Below, piece after piece: positions 1-13,242 of a DNA stretch of 64,000 nucleotides. The stretch's first letter is position 1; every line of letters starts with the position of its first letter. Made by a program: the position numbers and the translations under genes. The notes beneath the pieces were generated by a model. It searched no databases, was not told the DNA's origin, and saw only the letters and a list, made by a program, of their open reading frames with translations. The DNA lies in assembly GCA_038380795.1 (NCBI GenBank), contig CM076274.1, positions 16,462,027 through 16,526,026 on the forward strand, given 5' to 3'. The DNA comes from Pyrocephalus nanus (lineage: Eukaryota; Chordata; Aves; Passeriformes; Tyrannidae).

Positions 1-254
1 TTTCCATCTTTGTTCACAGAATTCTCTCTGTTCTTCTTTAACAACCAACTTCAACTTCCACTTGATTCTCAGAGTTCCACTTATGGACTGTGAGAGCAGA
101 ATAGGACAATGATATGCTGTTGTTTGTATGATACAGATGACATAGAACCTCAGGTAGAAAAAACTTCTGGTTTCTTAAGACATGTAAAGAAAGTGGGTTC
201 CAAGACTTTCCTCATGTCTGTTGGCCTGACCATCAGCCAAGATTTCAAACAAAT

Positions 255-505
255 CTCAGAATCACACAAAATTGCAGAATGGGTTGACTTGGAAGAGACC
301 TTAAAGATCACCTCATTCCACCCCTCCTGCCATGGGCAGGGACAACTCTCCCTAGACCAGGTTGCTCAGAGCTCCATCCAACCTGGCTTTGAACACTTCC
401 AAAGGTATCCACAGCTTCTCTGGGCAACCTGATCCAGTGTCTCACCACCCTCACAGTACAGAACTTCTTACTGATGTCTTATCCAATCAAATCCAACTCA
501 GGGAA
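255..505 (-). mobile_element. CR1 LINE 3' fragment, 5'-truncated
   Basis: The plus strand reads the reverse complement of the avian CR1 3' end. It begins with the degraded terminal motif (cagaatcaca.. gcagaatggg, about 257-282) and passes through 'ggaagagaccttaaagatca' (291-310). Next comes the 'catgggcagggacaac' block (331-346), 'gaccaggttgctcagagc' and 'ccaacctggctttgaacac'. The last clear part is 'tctctgggcaacctg' followed by the 'cagtacagaacttctt' block near 455-470. Homology fades by about 505, so the element is severely 5'-truncated, as most CR1 copies are, and carries no reverse-transcriptase sequence. CR1 is the dominant non-LTR retrotransposon of birds. The 3' side is firm; the 5' boundary is approximate. 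Confidence 0.94.
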
Positions 506-2810
506 ATGAATCTCTGCAGTGCTCTCGTGGAAGTCAGAATCAGATCCACTTTGATTAATTTTCCATTTCCCTGACTGCCTCAGGGTAGCTGGAGATGCAG
601 TTAGGCTAGATTAGATCTACCCAGCAAAGGGAATGCTTTTGCTGTGCCCAAGCTGGCCTGCTGAAAGCTCCAGTGTGAGACTTGCCTCGTCTGCTTGCTA
701 TAAGATGAATTATTCCAAAGGCTGAGCATCCTGAAGGAGTCATCACCTTCTCTGTCACTTGTTCTGGCTTTGTTAGTAAACACTTCTCACCTGTGACAGC
801 CGCTGATAAATCTCAGACAGGAGTTTCTGATCTATTGTAAACAGCTTTCAGTTGCTCCCCTGAGGGAGGTGTATTTTAAAATTTGGCATGTCTTATTGCT
901 CAGATGGCAGCATTAGCAGTGTGGTGCTTCACCAGTATCCTCAGCTCTCTTGTCAGGAATGTTAACAACAAGATAGTGGGATATTTCCCTTCCTTTCTTG
1001 CTCCTCTCTACCTGGGATCAAGAATAGTCATACTGGGGCCAAAACCTCCACACTCAGAAAGTTTCCTCTATAGTATCCACACAAACAGCACTGCCAACAG
1101 GCAAACTCCCATCCTAAGAAATTACTTTAAAATACCCACTGTACTCGGGGCAATTTCATTTACTTTCTGTCTAAAATCAGTTTCTGTAGTAAGTTGATTT
1201 ATGCTGACCTTCAGGTAGGATGCTTAAGACAGGTGCCAACAAAAGTGCTTTCTCTGCACTTCCTAAACCTCCCACAGTTTGGGCATTGCCTGGGTTCTTT
1301 CTACCTCTGAGTGAAGGCAGCAGGAATACACACGAGTTAAAAAGTTGGGCCTGAGCTTCAGCACCCCGTTGGATTCTGATGCAAGTTATGACAAAAATAG
1401 CAAGAAAACTAAATTATATTTTTGTGTAAACGAATGAAAAATATGTTGGGTTCCAAAGTTCTCCCATCGTATTTTCTCTCAAAAGACACGCAAACCCACA
1501 GTGGTGTTTACCTTTAAAAAGGCTTTAAAATGCCATTTATGGTTGTACAAATGCAATGCAGTAATTTTCTTCGTGGTTAAGACCCCAGGAAGTGGGGAAG
1601 ATGAGAAGGCCATATGAATAACTACAACTATAATCACCATGTGTAAGAGGGGTTTTTATTAGCTGGAGACAAGGTTTTAGAAATGCAAGATACAGACAAA
1701 AAACCTGTGAAAAGTATGAACACAACTGCACAATGTGGTCTGGTTTTTTTTGTGGGGTTTTGATTTTTTTTTGTTAATGTAATGATTGGTTAAGTGCCTA
1801 CATAAAATGCATTTCCATTTCTATTAATAGTCATGAAAGTGAGGAAACATAAAATTACAACTTTAAATTGAATATCAGTAAAATTAGAGATCTACAGCAC
1901 TGAACTGTAAACATTGAACAAGCTTCAGTTATACACTTTAAGTGGAAAAATACAATAGTAAATCACTGAACATGAAGTAAAATATGGAAATGCATGAGCA
2001 AAAAAGAATTCACAACTCTGAATAAAACATGGAGGCTATTGCAGAAGTGTTTTCAAAAGTTATTTCTGATAAATAAAAGAGCAGTCTAAGCACAATTAAT
2101 TGTAATTCATAGTTCCATTACATTTTTATTGTTGGGAAATTGCATATTATTCAAAGGTAGCAGAAAAATTTATAAATGTTCTTGCATGATGTATTTTAAG
2201 TATGACCTTTTAATGTGAAGTCAAATTAAATTTAGTTACTTCTTGAGATGTGTGCTTCATATTTACAAGATGGAAACAAAAAAAAAAAGTGGTTTCCATC
2301 CAGACAAAATTAGGCAACTCCAAAGAAACATGAGCACATATTTGGATTCCTTTGGTGCCACCATTATGTGACTAAAGTCAGGCATTCTCCTCTCAATCTA
2401 TCTGTAAGAATATTGGAAATCCCCTCCTCCTGTTCTTACTTTGGTCAGCAATTGTGGTTCCACACTTGAAATACCTGACAGGATTGTGTCTGTGCTCTTT
2501 GCTTTCTCTACTAAGTGAGCTGAATTCGACAGAAGTCACTTCCAGAGTAGTCAAAGATAACAGGACTCTCTTAAATAAAGAGAGTTTGGGGTTTTTTCAG
2601 CACTGAGGGATTAATAATTACCTAGATGGTAATTTCTTCAGACCTTCTAACTATATAAGCAAAAGATTGCTTGATGATGCCCAAAGAGCAAGAAAGTAAG
2701 TCAAGGGACTTATTTTCTGCAAATACAAATCTTGATCGTTGTTCCATGATAAAATTCAGCAACTAGATGGTTTAAAGTTTCAGCATTCAAAACTCTCTTT
2801 CAATTTTTAT
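506..2810. other. Unique non-coding sequence, no gene seen
   Basis: AT-rich single-copy-looking sequence. The longest open frame (883-1197 +, 104 codons) has no recognisable domain and no splice or promoter context. An A-run lies at 2278-2288. I see no interspersed repeat apart from the CR1 before it and the (TA)n tract after it. Confidence 0.6.
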
Positions 2811-2833
2811 TATATATATATATATATATATAT
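2811..2833. repeat. (TA)n microsatellite
   Basis: An uninterrupted alternating TA tract of about 11-12 units follows 'caatttttat' and ends at 'tatgttttta'. Such tracts are usually length-polymorphic and prone to slippage. Confidence 0.95.
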
Positions 2834-3090
2834 GTTTTTATCAACTAGTTAGACAGATTTTATATGGCTGTAAGAACTGAGTCTATTGGTTGATATTGGC
2901 CATCTGTCAAAGCTAAGGAAGCAGGTGGGTTCCCTCTCTGGAGGAAGACAGAGCACTGCATTAAGTAATGCCAAGGTAAAACACATAATCATAGTTTCAG
3001 CAGAAGGGTGAGACAACACCAACCCTACTTTCTGTCACAATAATTTACAGCACAGCAGAGAGACAGTCATAGGCAGGTGGCCCCTACCCC

Positions 3091-3124
3091 CAATAAGTGA
3101 ATACTCAATAAGTGAATGCTCAAT
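3091..3124. repeat. 15-bp tandem direct repeat, two copies
   Basis: Two adjacent 15-bp units occur at 3091-3105 (caataagtgaatact) and 3106-3120 (caataagtgaatgct). They differ at one base, and a partial third copy (caat) follows. This is a minor local duplication. Confidence 0.85.
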
Positions 3125-3192
3125 CCTGACTATTTCTACGGCTTTAGCCACCAGAAATAACAGCAGTTTAATAACAGGAATAAAGTAAAATT

Positions 3193-3242
3193 AATGATGA
3201 TGATAATGGTGATGATGATCATGGTGGTGGTAATAATAATAG
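3193..3242. repeat. Degenerate (GAT)n / (GGT)n / (AAT)n triplet tract
   Basis: A run of imperfect trinucleotide units moves from ATG/GAT through GGT to AAT over about 50 bp (aatgatgatgata.. gatgatgatc.. ggtggtggt.. aataataat). It looks like a decayed compound microsatellite. Confidence 0.85.
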
Positions 3243-3243
3243 A

Positions 3244-6200
3244 TATGTGGGCTTACAGTCAGACTGCAGTTTGGAATGAGCATTCTCAAAAAGCCCAAAG
3301 CATCTAAGAGAGTGTGTGTTTCATTCTTACTAGTTGGAGGAGAAATTGATGTTATTTAGTGTAAGTAAGTTTTGAAATTTTATCAAAACAAGTGCTGATC
3401 TCATATTGTATATGCTGCAGAAGGAAAGGTTGTTCACCTTAATTATTTATGACTGACTGATCTATGGATTTAAGGTTGTGGTTCACTTTTGATTTTTTTC
3501 ATGTTTGCTGTTTTCCCTGATCTCAATTTAACAATCTCTTTAATATTGATCTGGATATGGCAAGCAATGCAAATTTTTAATGTTCTGCATCATGTGGCAT
3601 ACTTCACTTATTGGGATTTACTGTCATGAATAATTTATAGCTGTGTTCTTCAGTTTGTCATTGATTGTTGCCATCCTTTAAAAAATAATGGAGTTCTCAG
3701 TTTTCCTGGATTGACAGCTATAGGTGGATGCGTTCTCTTCAACCACATGTAGTACAAGAAAAACAGTGGAAGTTAAAAACTAACACAGAAAACTGTCTTG
3801 AACTGAGGACAACTCAGAAAAATGAATAGTCTCCCCTTTCATGTAGAAATTACAACAATGATTCTTCCTAGTTGTGTCCTGAATTAAGGCCACTTTGGAA
3901 AAAAGTTTCCAACCATAGGAAAAACAACTCATGTGGTAGAATGCTTAATCTTCTGCTCTGTGGCAATCTGAAAACTGATTTCCTGATGATAATTATTTTT
4001 AGATGGTGTAGCTTATTAATAGGAACTTATTTCAAAATCAGGTGATGACATAGATTGCTTAGATAGAAGGATGTATGTGGTTCAAATTATTAAAGGAATT
4101 TGTTACTTGTATTTCTGACTTCTCTGCAAATGATAAAAAAAAGAAATATCCAGACAAGGTCACTGGAAGCACTTTCCAGCTGTCAGTTGGGGAAAAATTT
4201 GCATCAGTATTTCTAGAGAATAAAATCTTAGTAACAATTGATACTTCCTTAGGGCCTATGTCCTATCTGAACCAATTAAGCACTCTTTCAAGTATCAGCA
4301 TTTCAACCTTTATAATACATCATGCAGTATGGCCATTGCCTGTTTTTATGGAGCAGTAAACTGCAGAGCAGCAGATGGAATTTCCAAGAGTGTCTGGTAT
4401 TGCCCTTTCCTGGCTTCTGCTGAATTCAGTGAGAGTTTTCACATCGATATTTACGGGTAGGAATCATGATAGCACTCCCTCACTGACCTCAGCAGCAGGA
4501 GAGAGAAATCAGTGATGATGGCCTTTGAAACAGCTTTTCCTAAGTGACTTCAGCCAACTTGGTGTGGAAAGGCTTTAACAGAAACAGGCAGGTCACCTGG
4601 GTCACCTCTTCCAACCCCCACCCTGCCTCTGCAGGAAAGTTTTCAGATGCTCTGCTGAGAACGGAGTGTGCAGTGCACGTGAGGAGCCTGGGAATGCAAT
4701 CTCTGTTTCCCTTCCTACAGAGAAGGACAGCAGAAAAGGGTGAAGGTATAAATTTTGCATCTCAAACTAATGAGTATTTGTGGAACTCCATGTGACTGGG
4801 AGGACATTTTCCTTGCACTGCCACACGTAGAACAAAAATATCAAAACTTTTAAGTACATTTGGGATCACAGAATCCAAGTTAAATATTACAACTCATTAT
4901 GTGGTCACAAGCCATTAGTTTCAGCACCAAATTGGCAAGAAAGTAGCAGTTCAGGATTCATATGCATGTGGGGAAAAAAAAATGTACTCAGAAAAATCTA
5001 AAAATTAATCAGAAAAAATGTTTCAGAGCAATTCCCTTTTTCCATTTTAACACCCTATTGCTTATGATGATGGCTCATTAGCTCCTGTCAAATATTTCAT
5101 CATTTAATCCTCAGACTTACTTGAGAATGTCTACATTACGTTTCTATTCTGGCTCTAAGGAGGTTTATATTTGTTAGTCTTGATTTCAGATTTATTTAAC
5201 ACTGATCCACTTCACCAATTCATAGTACTTCAAATACATGTTTATTCATTTGTCATTCTTCTACAATACTAAATCTGTGCTTCAGATGAAGTAGTAAATT
5301 GTGCAAAATAGTTCTTCACAGTGTTAATTATTCAAAGTCACGGCTCAAAATTACTTTCATGTTACATATGGAAATCCACAACAAGATATGGTCTGAACAA
5401 TTAATGACTTCCTACAGAAGTGCAGTCCATTTTCCCCCTCTGTTCCAACAGCCTGATAGAATAAATCTGTTGGCAGCTAGCAAAAATTCTGAGTGCTCAT
5501 TAAAAGAAAAAGACAAATATTTTTTCCTCGGACAGTATATGATGGTAAGTGCCTGGGAATTACCAGTGCCAAAGACCTCAGTGCAGCTGTGGGCTACCTG
5601 CTTAAACAAGGGGGAAATGTTTGTCTAGGTTTGAATTTTGCTTTGTGTTGGAGAAAATCAGTCAGAGGGTGTATAATTTTTCTGCTTTTACTAAAGGCTT
5701 TAAATGACCATCTGCTGTCTTTAGGAAACAGAATCCCATGAAACACATGTGGTCACTCAATCAGGACGTGCAACTTTTCTTTGTTTGAACCTGTGCTACA
5801 CACTTTGCATACTGATAATTTAAAATATGACACAGTCCTGGTGAATAGTCCCTGGGTGGGGGGTCCTGTGTTTGGATCCTAACAGAGTAAATCCCTGTTG
5901 GTATGAGTAGCCTGTCAGATCCCAAACAGTTCTCTGTGACCTTTCAGAAATGCTCATTGATTCATTGTACGTGACAACAAGAGCTTGCACTGAGCCTTTA
6001 AACTGGCCCATAACTCTGCTGCAGGTGGGAAGGGTCCATCAGACATGGACATTTTGCACAGCTCTCACCAACCTGTAATCCTAAGAGGGAGGTTTCATCT
6101 TTGACCAGATGCCTTTGAAATGGTGTGGATGGTGCATCTCAGCCTTAGACAGATGTCTAAAATCACTGAGAAGAATCACACTCTGGAGGTGCTAGACTGT

Positions 6201-8471
6201 CTGTCGACTTCAAAGTGGATCCAGATGATTGGCTGCAGCAAGATATTTAATTCTAGATGGTTAAATTAGGTGATATATATTCTATGCAAATTACAGGCAC
6301 ATCCTTGTTACCAGCATGGCTTACAAGGACTAGTTAAATTGTGTGTACTTAGCAGAAATCAATGAGTGGAAGTTGTTTTGACATTGTTTCATTCAAATGC
6401 AGCAGAAAATGGTAAGAATATGCAAGCACAGGGTCCTTCTGCATAATTTGTATAATGATGATGATTATGGTACTGGCAACATTTGGGAGAAAGAGAGCAA
6501 TTGACAGAGGATGGGAAGAAGCACAAGCAAATAAACTAACACAATGATCTAATCTCACCAGAAAAAAACAGAGCCAAATTTGACCCAAGGATTGTAATTG
6601 CAAATAAACATTAATAGGATTCCTCAGTGAATGTAGCAGAACATAATTTAATCTGAAGTACACTTGAGAAATTAGAAATGCCTCTCTTTTGTTGCTTTTT
6701 GTCATGACAGAGGTCTGGATAAGTGCTAGGTTTTACTGTAAATTAACAAGATTAGTATGTCTGCAATTTCTCTACAAATAGTCTTCATCTGTTTAATTTC
6801 CCTCACTACTGTCACCCTCCATATTATCCTCTTGAGATGCTTCAAGGGGAAAAGAATTGTCAGGGCACAAAAATTATTTAAATTTCATTTTAAAATGCCA
6901 TCTTGGTTTCTTAGACTGTCTTGTAATCAGGCTAACCATCTTGAAGAGTAAATACAGAATTAATCAAGCTTGTGCTTTCATCTTCACAAAATTCCTGAAA
7001 CTCATAGCATACACTGCAAAGAGGTTAAACCCATAATATTACAAAGCTGTGTTAAAATGACCTATGCCTTGGTTTCTGGAGAAAGGTTGGATAAGTGAAC
7101 AGGGTACATAAGCAATCATTTTGTCAAGTACTTCTCTAAGAGCAGCTAATTAGAACCACTTCTGTTCAAAGACAAAAGGAATAACATAGGAAAAGGCTTA
7201 AAAATAAATGGAACTTTTTCTTCAGTTAAAGAATATTTGGATTATCTTTGGTGTAATTTTGAGAAGTTCTTTCATTGCTGTTCTTCAGAAATTAAAGTGA
7301 AATCTGTTCCAAACCACACCTTCCACCCAGCTTTCCTAAACCTACTTTCAGCACTTTCAGATCCATTTTGCAGCTTAAAAAAAAACATAAAAATAAGGAA
7401 GTTCAGTGGAAATTGCCAACCTCTGCAGGGCCTAATCTCAGCTTCTGCTTCCTTGGGGCTCAAATAATATCTCTTCCTCTCCACAGACAAAAATATCATG
7501 TAGTGAATACAGAATGTTTTTCACCATATCATCAATCCCCAAGTGCTAATAGGGGCTCACAGTGCTTTATGTGGTGCAGTTTGTGGGAATGTGTGTGCAC
7601 GGACAAAGGGAGAGGAGGGGATCCATAGCAGATGGTGATTACAAATGTTGCTTTACTGTATACATTTCATTTGCAGATTCTGCTCTTGCACACGAACCCT
7701 TTCAACTATCAAACTCTACAGCACAAGGGCTCACACAATATCAAGTAATTTTTGGCAGCTGCTGCTCAGTCTTACATTGCTGCCAGATCTTTGGCAGTAT
7801 AAGCTAAATCTCTGTCTAGTATACAACTAGCACAAGGTCCTCATTATCCTGGAATTTAATACTTGGGGCCAGAAGGCTCCACATACAATGCAAACCCAGA
7901 CTCTCTCCCTTGCCTTTTGAGTGAACAACTGTTTAATACGTGGTGCCTTACAAAGCTGCCATGATTAAAAGGATAATTATTTATACACACACTCTGATCC
8001 AATGTAAATAAATAAAAATTAAGAAATTAATGGAATAAATATCAGAAGTTAAATATGCTGGAATATATGCATTTATGCCACCAGGGAACAATGACAATTG
8101 GCACAGAAGTCTACACAGGGCAATTATGACATACTGAATATGAAAGACTGCATGAAGTCTGCACTGTATTCTTGTACTAGAGAAAGTGTATATACACAAT
8201 CCTTTTCTGCTCATTCTTCAATACATTATTTAAAAAATTAACAATAGTTTAGAACCACCAGAAAAAGCTATGCAATGATCTTTTAAGTTTCAAAAAGTCC
8301 CTCCGTTCTCCAAGTGGGAAAAATATTTTGCACACCCAAACCATGTGTTACTCATAAGGCTTTGACAAAGCACCTACCTTCTCGTTCATGCAGAGCCTTG
8401 GAAGTTTATAGCTCCCAATATCACAGTGATTCTTAACATGTGACGAATGAAAGGCTGGCCATGAGCTGGCC
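3244..8471. other. Unique non-coding sequence, no gene seen
   Basis: About 5.2 kb of AT-rich sequence between the triplet tract and the second CR1. Open frames on both strands, the longest being 118 codons on the minus strand at 6349-6705, are short and overlap one another. They are rich in bulky hydrophobic residues, as expected from translated AT-rich DNA, and none has a recognisable domain. I see no RNA gene or clear transposon here. Confidence 0.6.
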
Positions 8472-9094
8472 ATGTGTGCTTGCAGCCCAGAAAGCAACCA
8501 CATCCTCTGCTGCATCAGCATCACAAGCAGTGTGGGAGGTGATTCTCCCCCTTTTTCCACTCTGGTGAGACCCCACCTGCAGTGCTGCATCCAGCTTTGG
8601 GCCCCCCAAGCACAGGAAGGACATGGACCTGTTGGAGCGAGTCCAAAGCAGAGCCATGAAGATGATGAGTGGGCTGGAGCACCTCTCCTGTGAAGAGGCT
8701 GAGGGAGTTGGGGTTGTTCATCCTGGAGACAAGAAGGCTCTGGGAAAACCTTAGAGCAGCCTTTCATTACCTAAAGGGGCTACAAGAGAGCTGGAGAGGG
8801 ACATTTTATGAGGGCATGTAGTGATGGGACAAAACTTTAAACCAAAAGAGCATAGATTAGATTAGATTAGATGAGATTAGATGAGATATCAGGAAGAAAT
8901 TCTTTACTGTGAAAGTGGCAAAACACTGGAACAAGTTGTCCAGTGACACAGTGGATGCCCCATCCCTGAAAACCTGCAAAGTCACATTGGATGGGGCTCT
9001 GAGAAAGCTGATCTAGTTGAAGATATCCCTCATTGCAGGGGTTTGGACTAGAGAACCTCTAAAGGTCACTGCCAACCCAAATTATTCTATGATA
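8472..9094 (+). mobile_element. CR1 LINE 3' end with reverse-transcriptase remnant
   Basis: A classic avian CR1 3' segment. It starts in the end of ORF2 (tgtgcttgcagcccagaaag, from 8474) and passes the conserved block that translates to LVRPHLQCCIQLWAP (8562-8606), which marks the C-terminal part of CR1 ORF2 protein. At 8601-8610 the copy has one extra base relative to the usual order, so downstream codons (KDMDLLERVQSRAMKMM..) continue in another frame. The 3' region then reads 'caggaagaaattctttactg' and 'ggatgccccatccctg', with the terminal 'aaattattctatgatac' at 9080-9095. It is 5'-truncated and cannot encode a functional enzyme. A pentanucleotide expansion lies inside it at 8853-8887. Confidence 0.97.
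8853..8887 (+). repeat. (ATTAG)n pentanucleotide tract within the CR1 copy
   Basis: Consecutive TAGAT/ATTAG units with two ATGAG variants lie in the CR1 3' region, where family members usually carry a short 'tagattagatatt' stretch. The tract looks like slippage expansion of native element sequence after or during insertion. Confidence 0.85.
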
Positions 9095-9689
9095 CCTGCC
9101 CCATGCAGGGTCTATGCCCACCTTTATACTTTTTAAAGTAAGAAATCCAAAGTCCTTCTCCACAAAAATCAAATAAAGGGGACCCTCACCCCATGGACAC
9201 TGTATTAAAAAAAGTACTTGTGACATTTTCCTGTTAGGTTGCAATTGCTCATCTGTGTCTCTTCTCACATGATTCTCCCATTCCATATAGAACAATCCCA
9301 CTGATATCCTGCACAGAGGAAATGGTGCAAGTGAAAGGGATATTCTTGCAAAGAGCAATTTACACATATCAAAAGGAAGGTGTTGGACTTCCCTTGGCTG
9401 AGACACTTCCCAAGCACTTCCAGTCATCACATCAGCCTGATACAATTTGGTTTTCATTTTTGGCTCCATTGCCAGTGTTTGGAGAGAGAAACAGAGTGTT
9501 TAGAATAGGATTTTTTGAACTCATTTTACTCATCCTCCCTGCATAAATCAAATCTATATTTTATCTTAAATTAATACATAATCAGAGTAACTCTAATGGG
9601 ATCAAATGACTAAGCATGGAGAAAAGGGAAATTATTTTGAATGGCCAAGTCAACATCAACAATCAAGGCTGTAAACAGAAATATATTTT

Positions 9690-9920
9690 TTTTATTAATT
9701 CACCTTCCGTGTTCTTTTTCACTAAAAATTAATTGAGGTTCTGTAATTAGGAAGACAATAACTGCAGAATGCGGACTCTCAATCAGTTCCTATCTGTTTG
9801 AGGTTACTTCATTGTGTCTTGAATTTAAAGCACTTTCACAAAATCAAGTGTTATTTGCTATCAAGCTGTTTGGCACAGGAACCGTTAAGGACCTTGAGGT
9901 TAAATAAAAACTGAGGTAGG
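9690..9920. promoter_or_regulatory. Candidate conserved non-coding element
   Basis: A repeat-free stretch rich in homeodomain-type cores (aattaat, aattaattgagg, ctgtaattagg) together with scattered CpGs (ttccgtg, atgcggac, aaccgtt) that are uncommon in the surrounding sequence. Neither strand has a meaningful open frame. The texture resembles vertebrate developmental CNEs. I have no alignment, so function is only a hypothesis. Confidence 0.25.
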
Positions 9921-11793
9921 CTGTTCATGTTTCTATTTATAGTAGAATTATTATGACCCTGTCAGCATTTCCATAAGATAGATTAAAATTTTGCCACTAA
10001 AATTCCCTCTACAGGCTGATATGTATCACAACAAGGCTTCAGTATTTTAATATCCCCTTAAAAGACTCTGATGCTGGAAAAGGCTTTACTGTTTAGATCA
10101 AAACTGGCTGAAATTCAATTTTGTTTCATGGGAATTAAGGATATTTTGAACAAGTTTTTATTTTGGTAAGGAGATGAAAGTAGGAGTTTTTTAAATTTCC
10201 CAAGGAAGCAAATATTTTTTTAAAAAAACGATAGTTTACTATTAATAAGTTTTGAGAAATGGTACAGAGTTTGATCAGACCTTTCTAAAATGGAAATTTA
10301 TCAATCTGACATAGGGACCAGCTTTTCAGAGCTTCCAGGGGGTCAGAGGACATTGCCATGAATTAGGAATAGTGAGTTGAGATGTGGAAGACTCAGAGCC
10401 AGGTTTTCCAGAGCTTTGATGGCACATTGCTTCGTGAGGAGGAGACTGGATGTTCTGAGTCCCCTGAGGCTACATCTGAGCATCTCCTCCCAGTTCCATG
10501 TTTATTTGGCATTCAACATGCCCTATAAAGTGAAGGAATAGTCTCCTCATTTTGAAAATGGGGACAGGGAGAGACAAAAGACAATGCCAAGATGTAAGCT
10601 CATCTTTGCATAACTTAACCTTGGGAAGTCCGGCACTGAGAGCAACCAGGAAGGAAAGCCAAAGTAGCTGAGAAGAAATATGTTATAGGGACCTGTAATT
10701 TGGGCTGGAGGATGATGCATCCATCCAGTCAGGAATCACAGTAATGCTTTTCTTTTAGGTCAGGAAATTCACTTTTAGCTTGGTATCTTCTAACAGAAAA
10801 TTCAGGAAAGTGGGCCTGACTTGGGTGTGCCAGCATATTTTCAATGAGCTTCTCCTTACTCACTTCCAAAACTATTCCACTCTTTTTACCAAAGTAATTG
10901 TTTGCTCACAGGTCTTGAGAGAGACAAAGACTTACCTCTCTTGGAAAGAAAATCCTTGTGCCTTCAATGCTGAATAGTCAGTGTTTATCATAAAAAGGCG
11001 TCCTCTCCACTAGTTTTCTTTGGTTTGGAAGATAAACCTGCAACACACATTTGAAAAACTCTACAATTAAATAACAATTGCTGTGAAAATAGTAACAGAT
11101 GTATAGTTGAGATCTGTAAAATCTGAAGTTGTGGTTCAGTGTGAAATGTATTTTTCTAAGAAAATCATTATGACTTTCTGTAACATTGTATAACTCCATG
11201 AACAATTTCTACTCTATTAAAGATCTACAATATGGAACACACATTGGTTTCTCTCTTTCTCTGGCAGGACCCCAAAGGAGCTATTAAACTATAGGCAGTG
11301 AACAAGCATGAAGTGTAAGTCAGAAATCTTGCTAAATCTGCATATGGCTATTGATAGAATATTAAAGCTCAAATGAATCTCCTATTCCTCTGTGTTTTAA
11401 TAGCACTTCAAAAATGCATATACTTTAATTTTGCCAAAACAGAGTAGAAATAAAAAGGAATGAAATTATTATACAGCATCATAAAGTTATTTAGGCAATC
11501 ATCTAAATGTGAAAAACCTCTACCTTATTCTAAATCATTATGGCTATTGTTATAAGAATTTATGCTGTCTTATGTGCTCACAGCTGTGATTGCCAACTTA
11601 GGAATGATCATACCTGAAATAAACTACGATATTTTAGTGCAAGCCATGGAAGAAATTAAATTAGAACAAAAAAAGCTGGGAGAAGAGTGAGACATAAAGT
11701 CACGGCCTGCGATTTTACACCTTTTCATCTTAAATCTGCAATTTTGTCACAGTTTCCAACTGAGGCATCCTACACAACATCAGCTGTCATTTG

Positions 11794-11819
11794 GTGTGTG
11801 TTTGTGTGTGTGTGTGTGT
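11794..11819. repeat. (TG)n microsatellite
   Basis: A TG dinucleotide tract with one interrupting T (ggtgtgtgtttgtgtg.. tgtgt), about 26 bp long. Confidence 0.93.
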
Positions 11820-13222
11820 CTGCCATCTCATAGATGTTACTGCAAGCAAGGTTTGGCACGGGACTCATTAGACAGGGAAATAGTCTATCAGTGCACATGC
11901 CCCCACTTCCTGAACCTCAGTCAGAAATGATTTGTGCCATTTCCTCAAAAAAAAAAAAACAATCCTTACAGGAAAATCACCAGTTAAATCAGGTTCATGA
12001 CTAAAGTGTGCTATGGAGGTGTGGATGCATGCAAATTTCTCTCCTAAATTTTAGGTGTCGGGGAGGAAACATCTACATCCTACTTCTTGTGACCAGAAGA
12101 TCTGCCAGATTCTCTGTGTGTACATTCATGAAAACTCTTCGTGGAGATTCAATAATGTGACAAGAGGTTTCACATAGAAAATTCAGCACTGTGAACTGGG
12201 AGAGGTATCTAAATAAATTCTGAGTCTCCAAACTTTCATTCTTGACCAGATCTAAATATGAGTGTTGCTAATCCAGCAGACACTGCACAGTGTGCTTGCT
12301 TGACTCGCTCCAACTAATAATTGAATGCAAATAATGACATAAGAATAGTTTGCAAGGTGAGGCAGAGCTAGATAAAAGCAGTAGAAAGTGTTCAGCAGAT
12401 GAACTGCATGTCTTTTTCTTTTTCCAAATGTAGCATTTTTAGTGACAGAAAATTAAGCTGAATTTCAGAACTAGGGAAAAATCCCCAAACACATATATCT
12501 GAATAAAAGTCTTTTGACTCAAATAGCAACAGTTTCCTTTGAGAAAACACTTTGAAAATTATGAGCTCTCTTTGAGCTAGCACATGCCAAAAGAAGGGTT
12601 GAATTGCAGCTGTTTCCAGAGCTCAACATATACTTTCAACCTGGTTTTGGTCTCTTTTTCTATTAAAAATGTAAGAGACTCTTTCCCTGTACTAAAAAGT
12701 GGAAAAAAAAATGCAGTAGCTTGTAAAAATCTTATTCTACAAGGTTTAAAAGATCTTTTTAGTACAGCACTTGGTTTTGAAAGTTAAGGCTAGGTTGCTT
12801 CCACAAGTTTTTTTGCAGCTCCCACATGGAATATAATCTTGTTTCAGGTTTAAAAACAAACAAAAAAAATCTCTTGACAGTGATGCCTCTGGCTTCCAGT
12901 AGGGTTCCTGCAGGATGGCAAGTTGTGTGTGACTCTGACCCCTGCCAAGTGTGGAGGTGCTGGGGCTGTGCTGGGGCTCAGCAGTCAGCACCATCACCCC
13001 AGTACCCAGCTGGTGCCAGCACAGCAAAGGCAGGGCTTTGCTTTGCTCTCACAGCTGACACTATTTCTTGGAGATGCAAACATAATGGCAATGGCAAAGT
13101 ACCCTCTCCAGGCTGACAAATCCCACAGCACAACAGCATTAACATTTCACAGGCTACGAGCAGTGAGATGGGAGGAGTGTAAGGAGCAGTTCTGGAGATG
13201 GCACTGGTGACAGAGAGGTGGC

Positions 13223-13242
13223 TTTTTTTGTTTGTTTGTTTG
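13223..13242. repeat. T-run followed by (GTTT)n
   Basis: A seven-T run leads into three GTTT units before 'tgatgg'. This is a simple low-complexity tract. Confidence 0.85.

Noticed and set aside
4865..4874. 'atcacagaat' motif (also at 26378-26387 and 31254-31263), reminiscent of the CR1 terminal repeat in reverse
   Set aside because: Ten bases only, with no further CR1 landmarks downstream at any of the three sites.
8348..8767. 139-codon minus-strand frame
   Set aside because: It lies mostly antisense to the CR1 copy and is a by-product of that element's composition.
10530..10640. 'cctcattttgaaaatggggacag' region resembling the conserved part of MIR-type ancient SINEs
   Set aside because: Only about 25 bp is suggestive and the flanking order does not follow the MIR consensus convincingly. 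A RepeatMasker search with amniote SINE libraries would decide.
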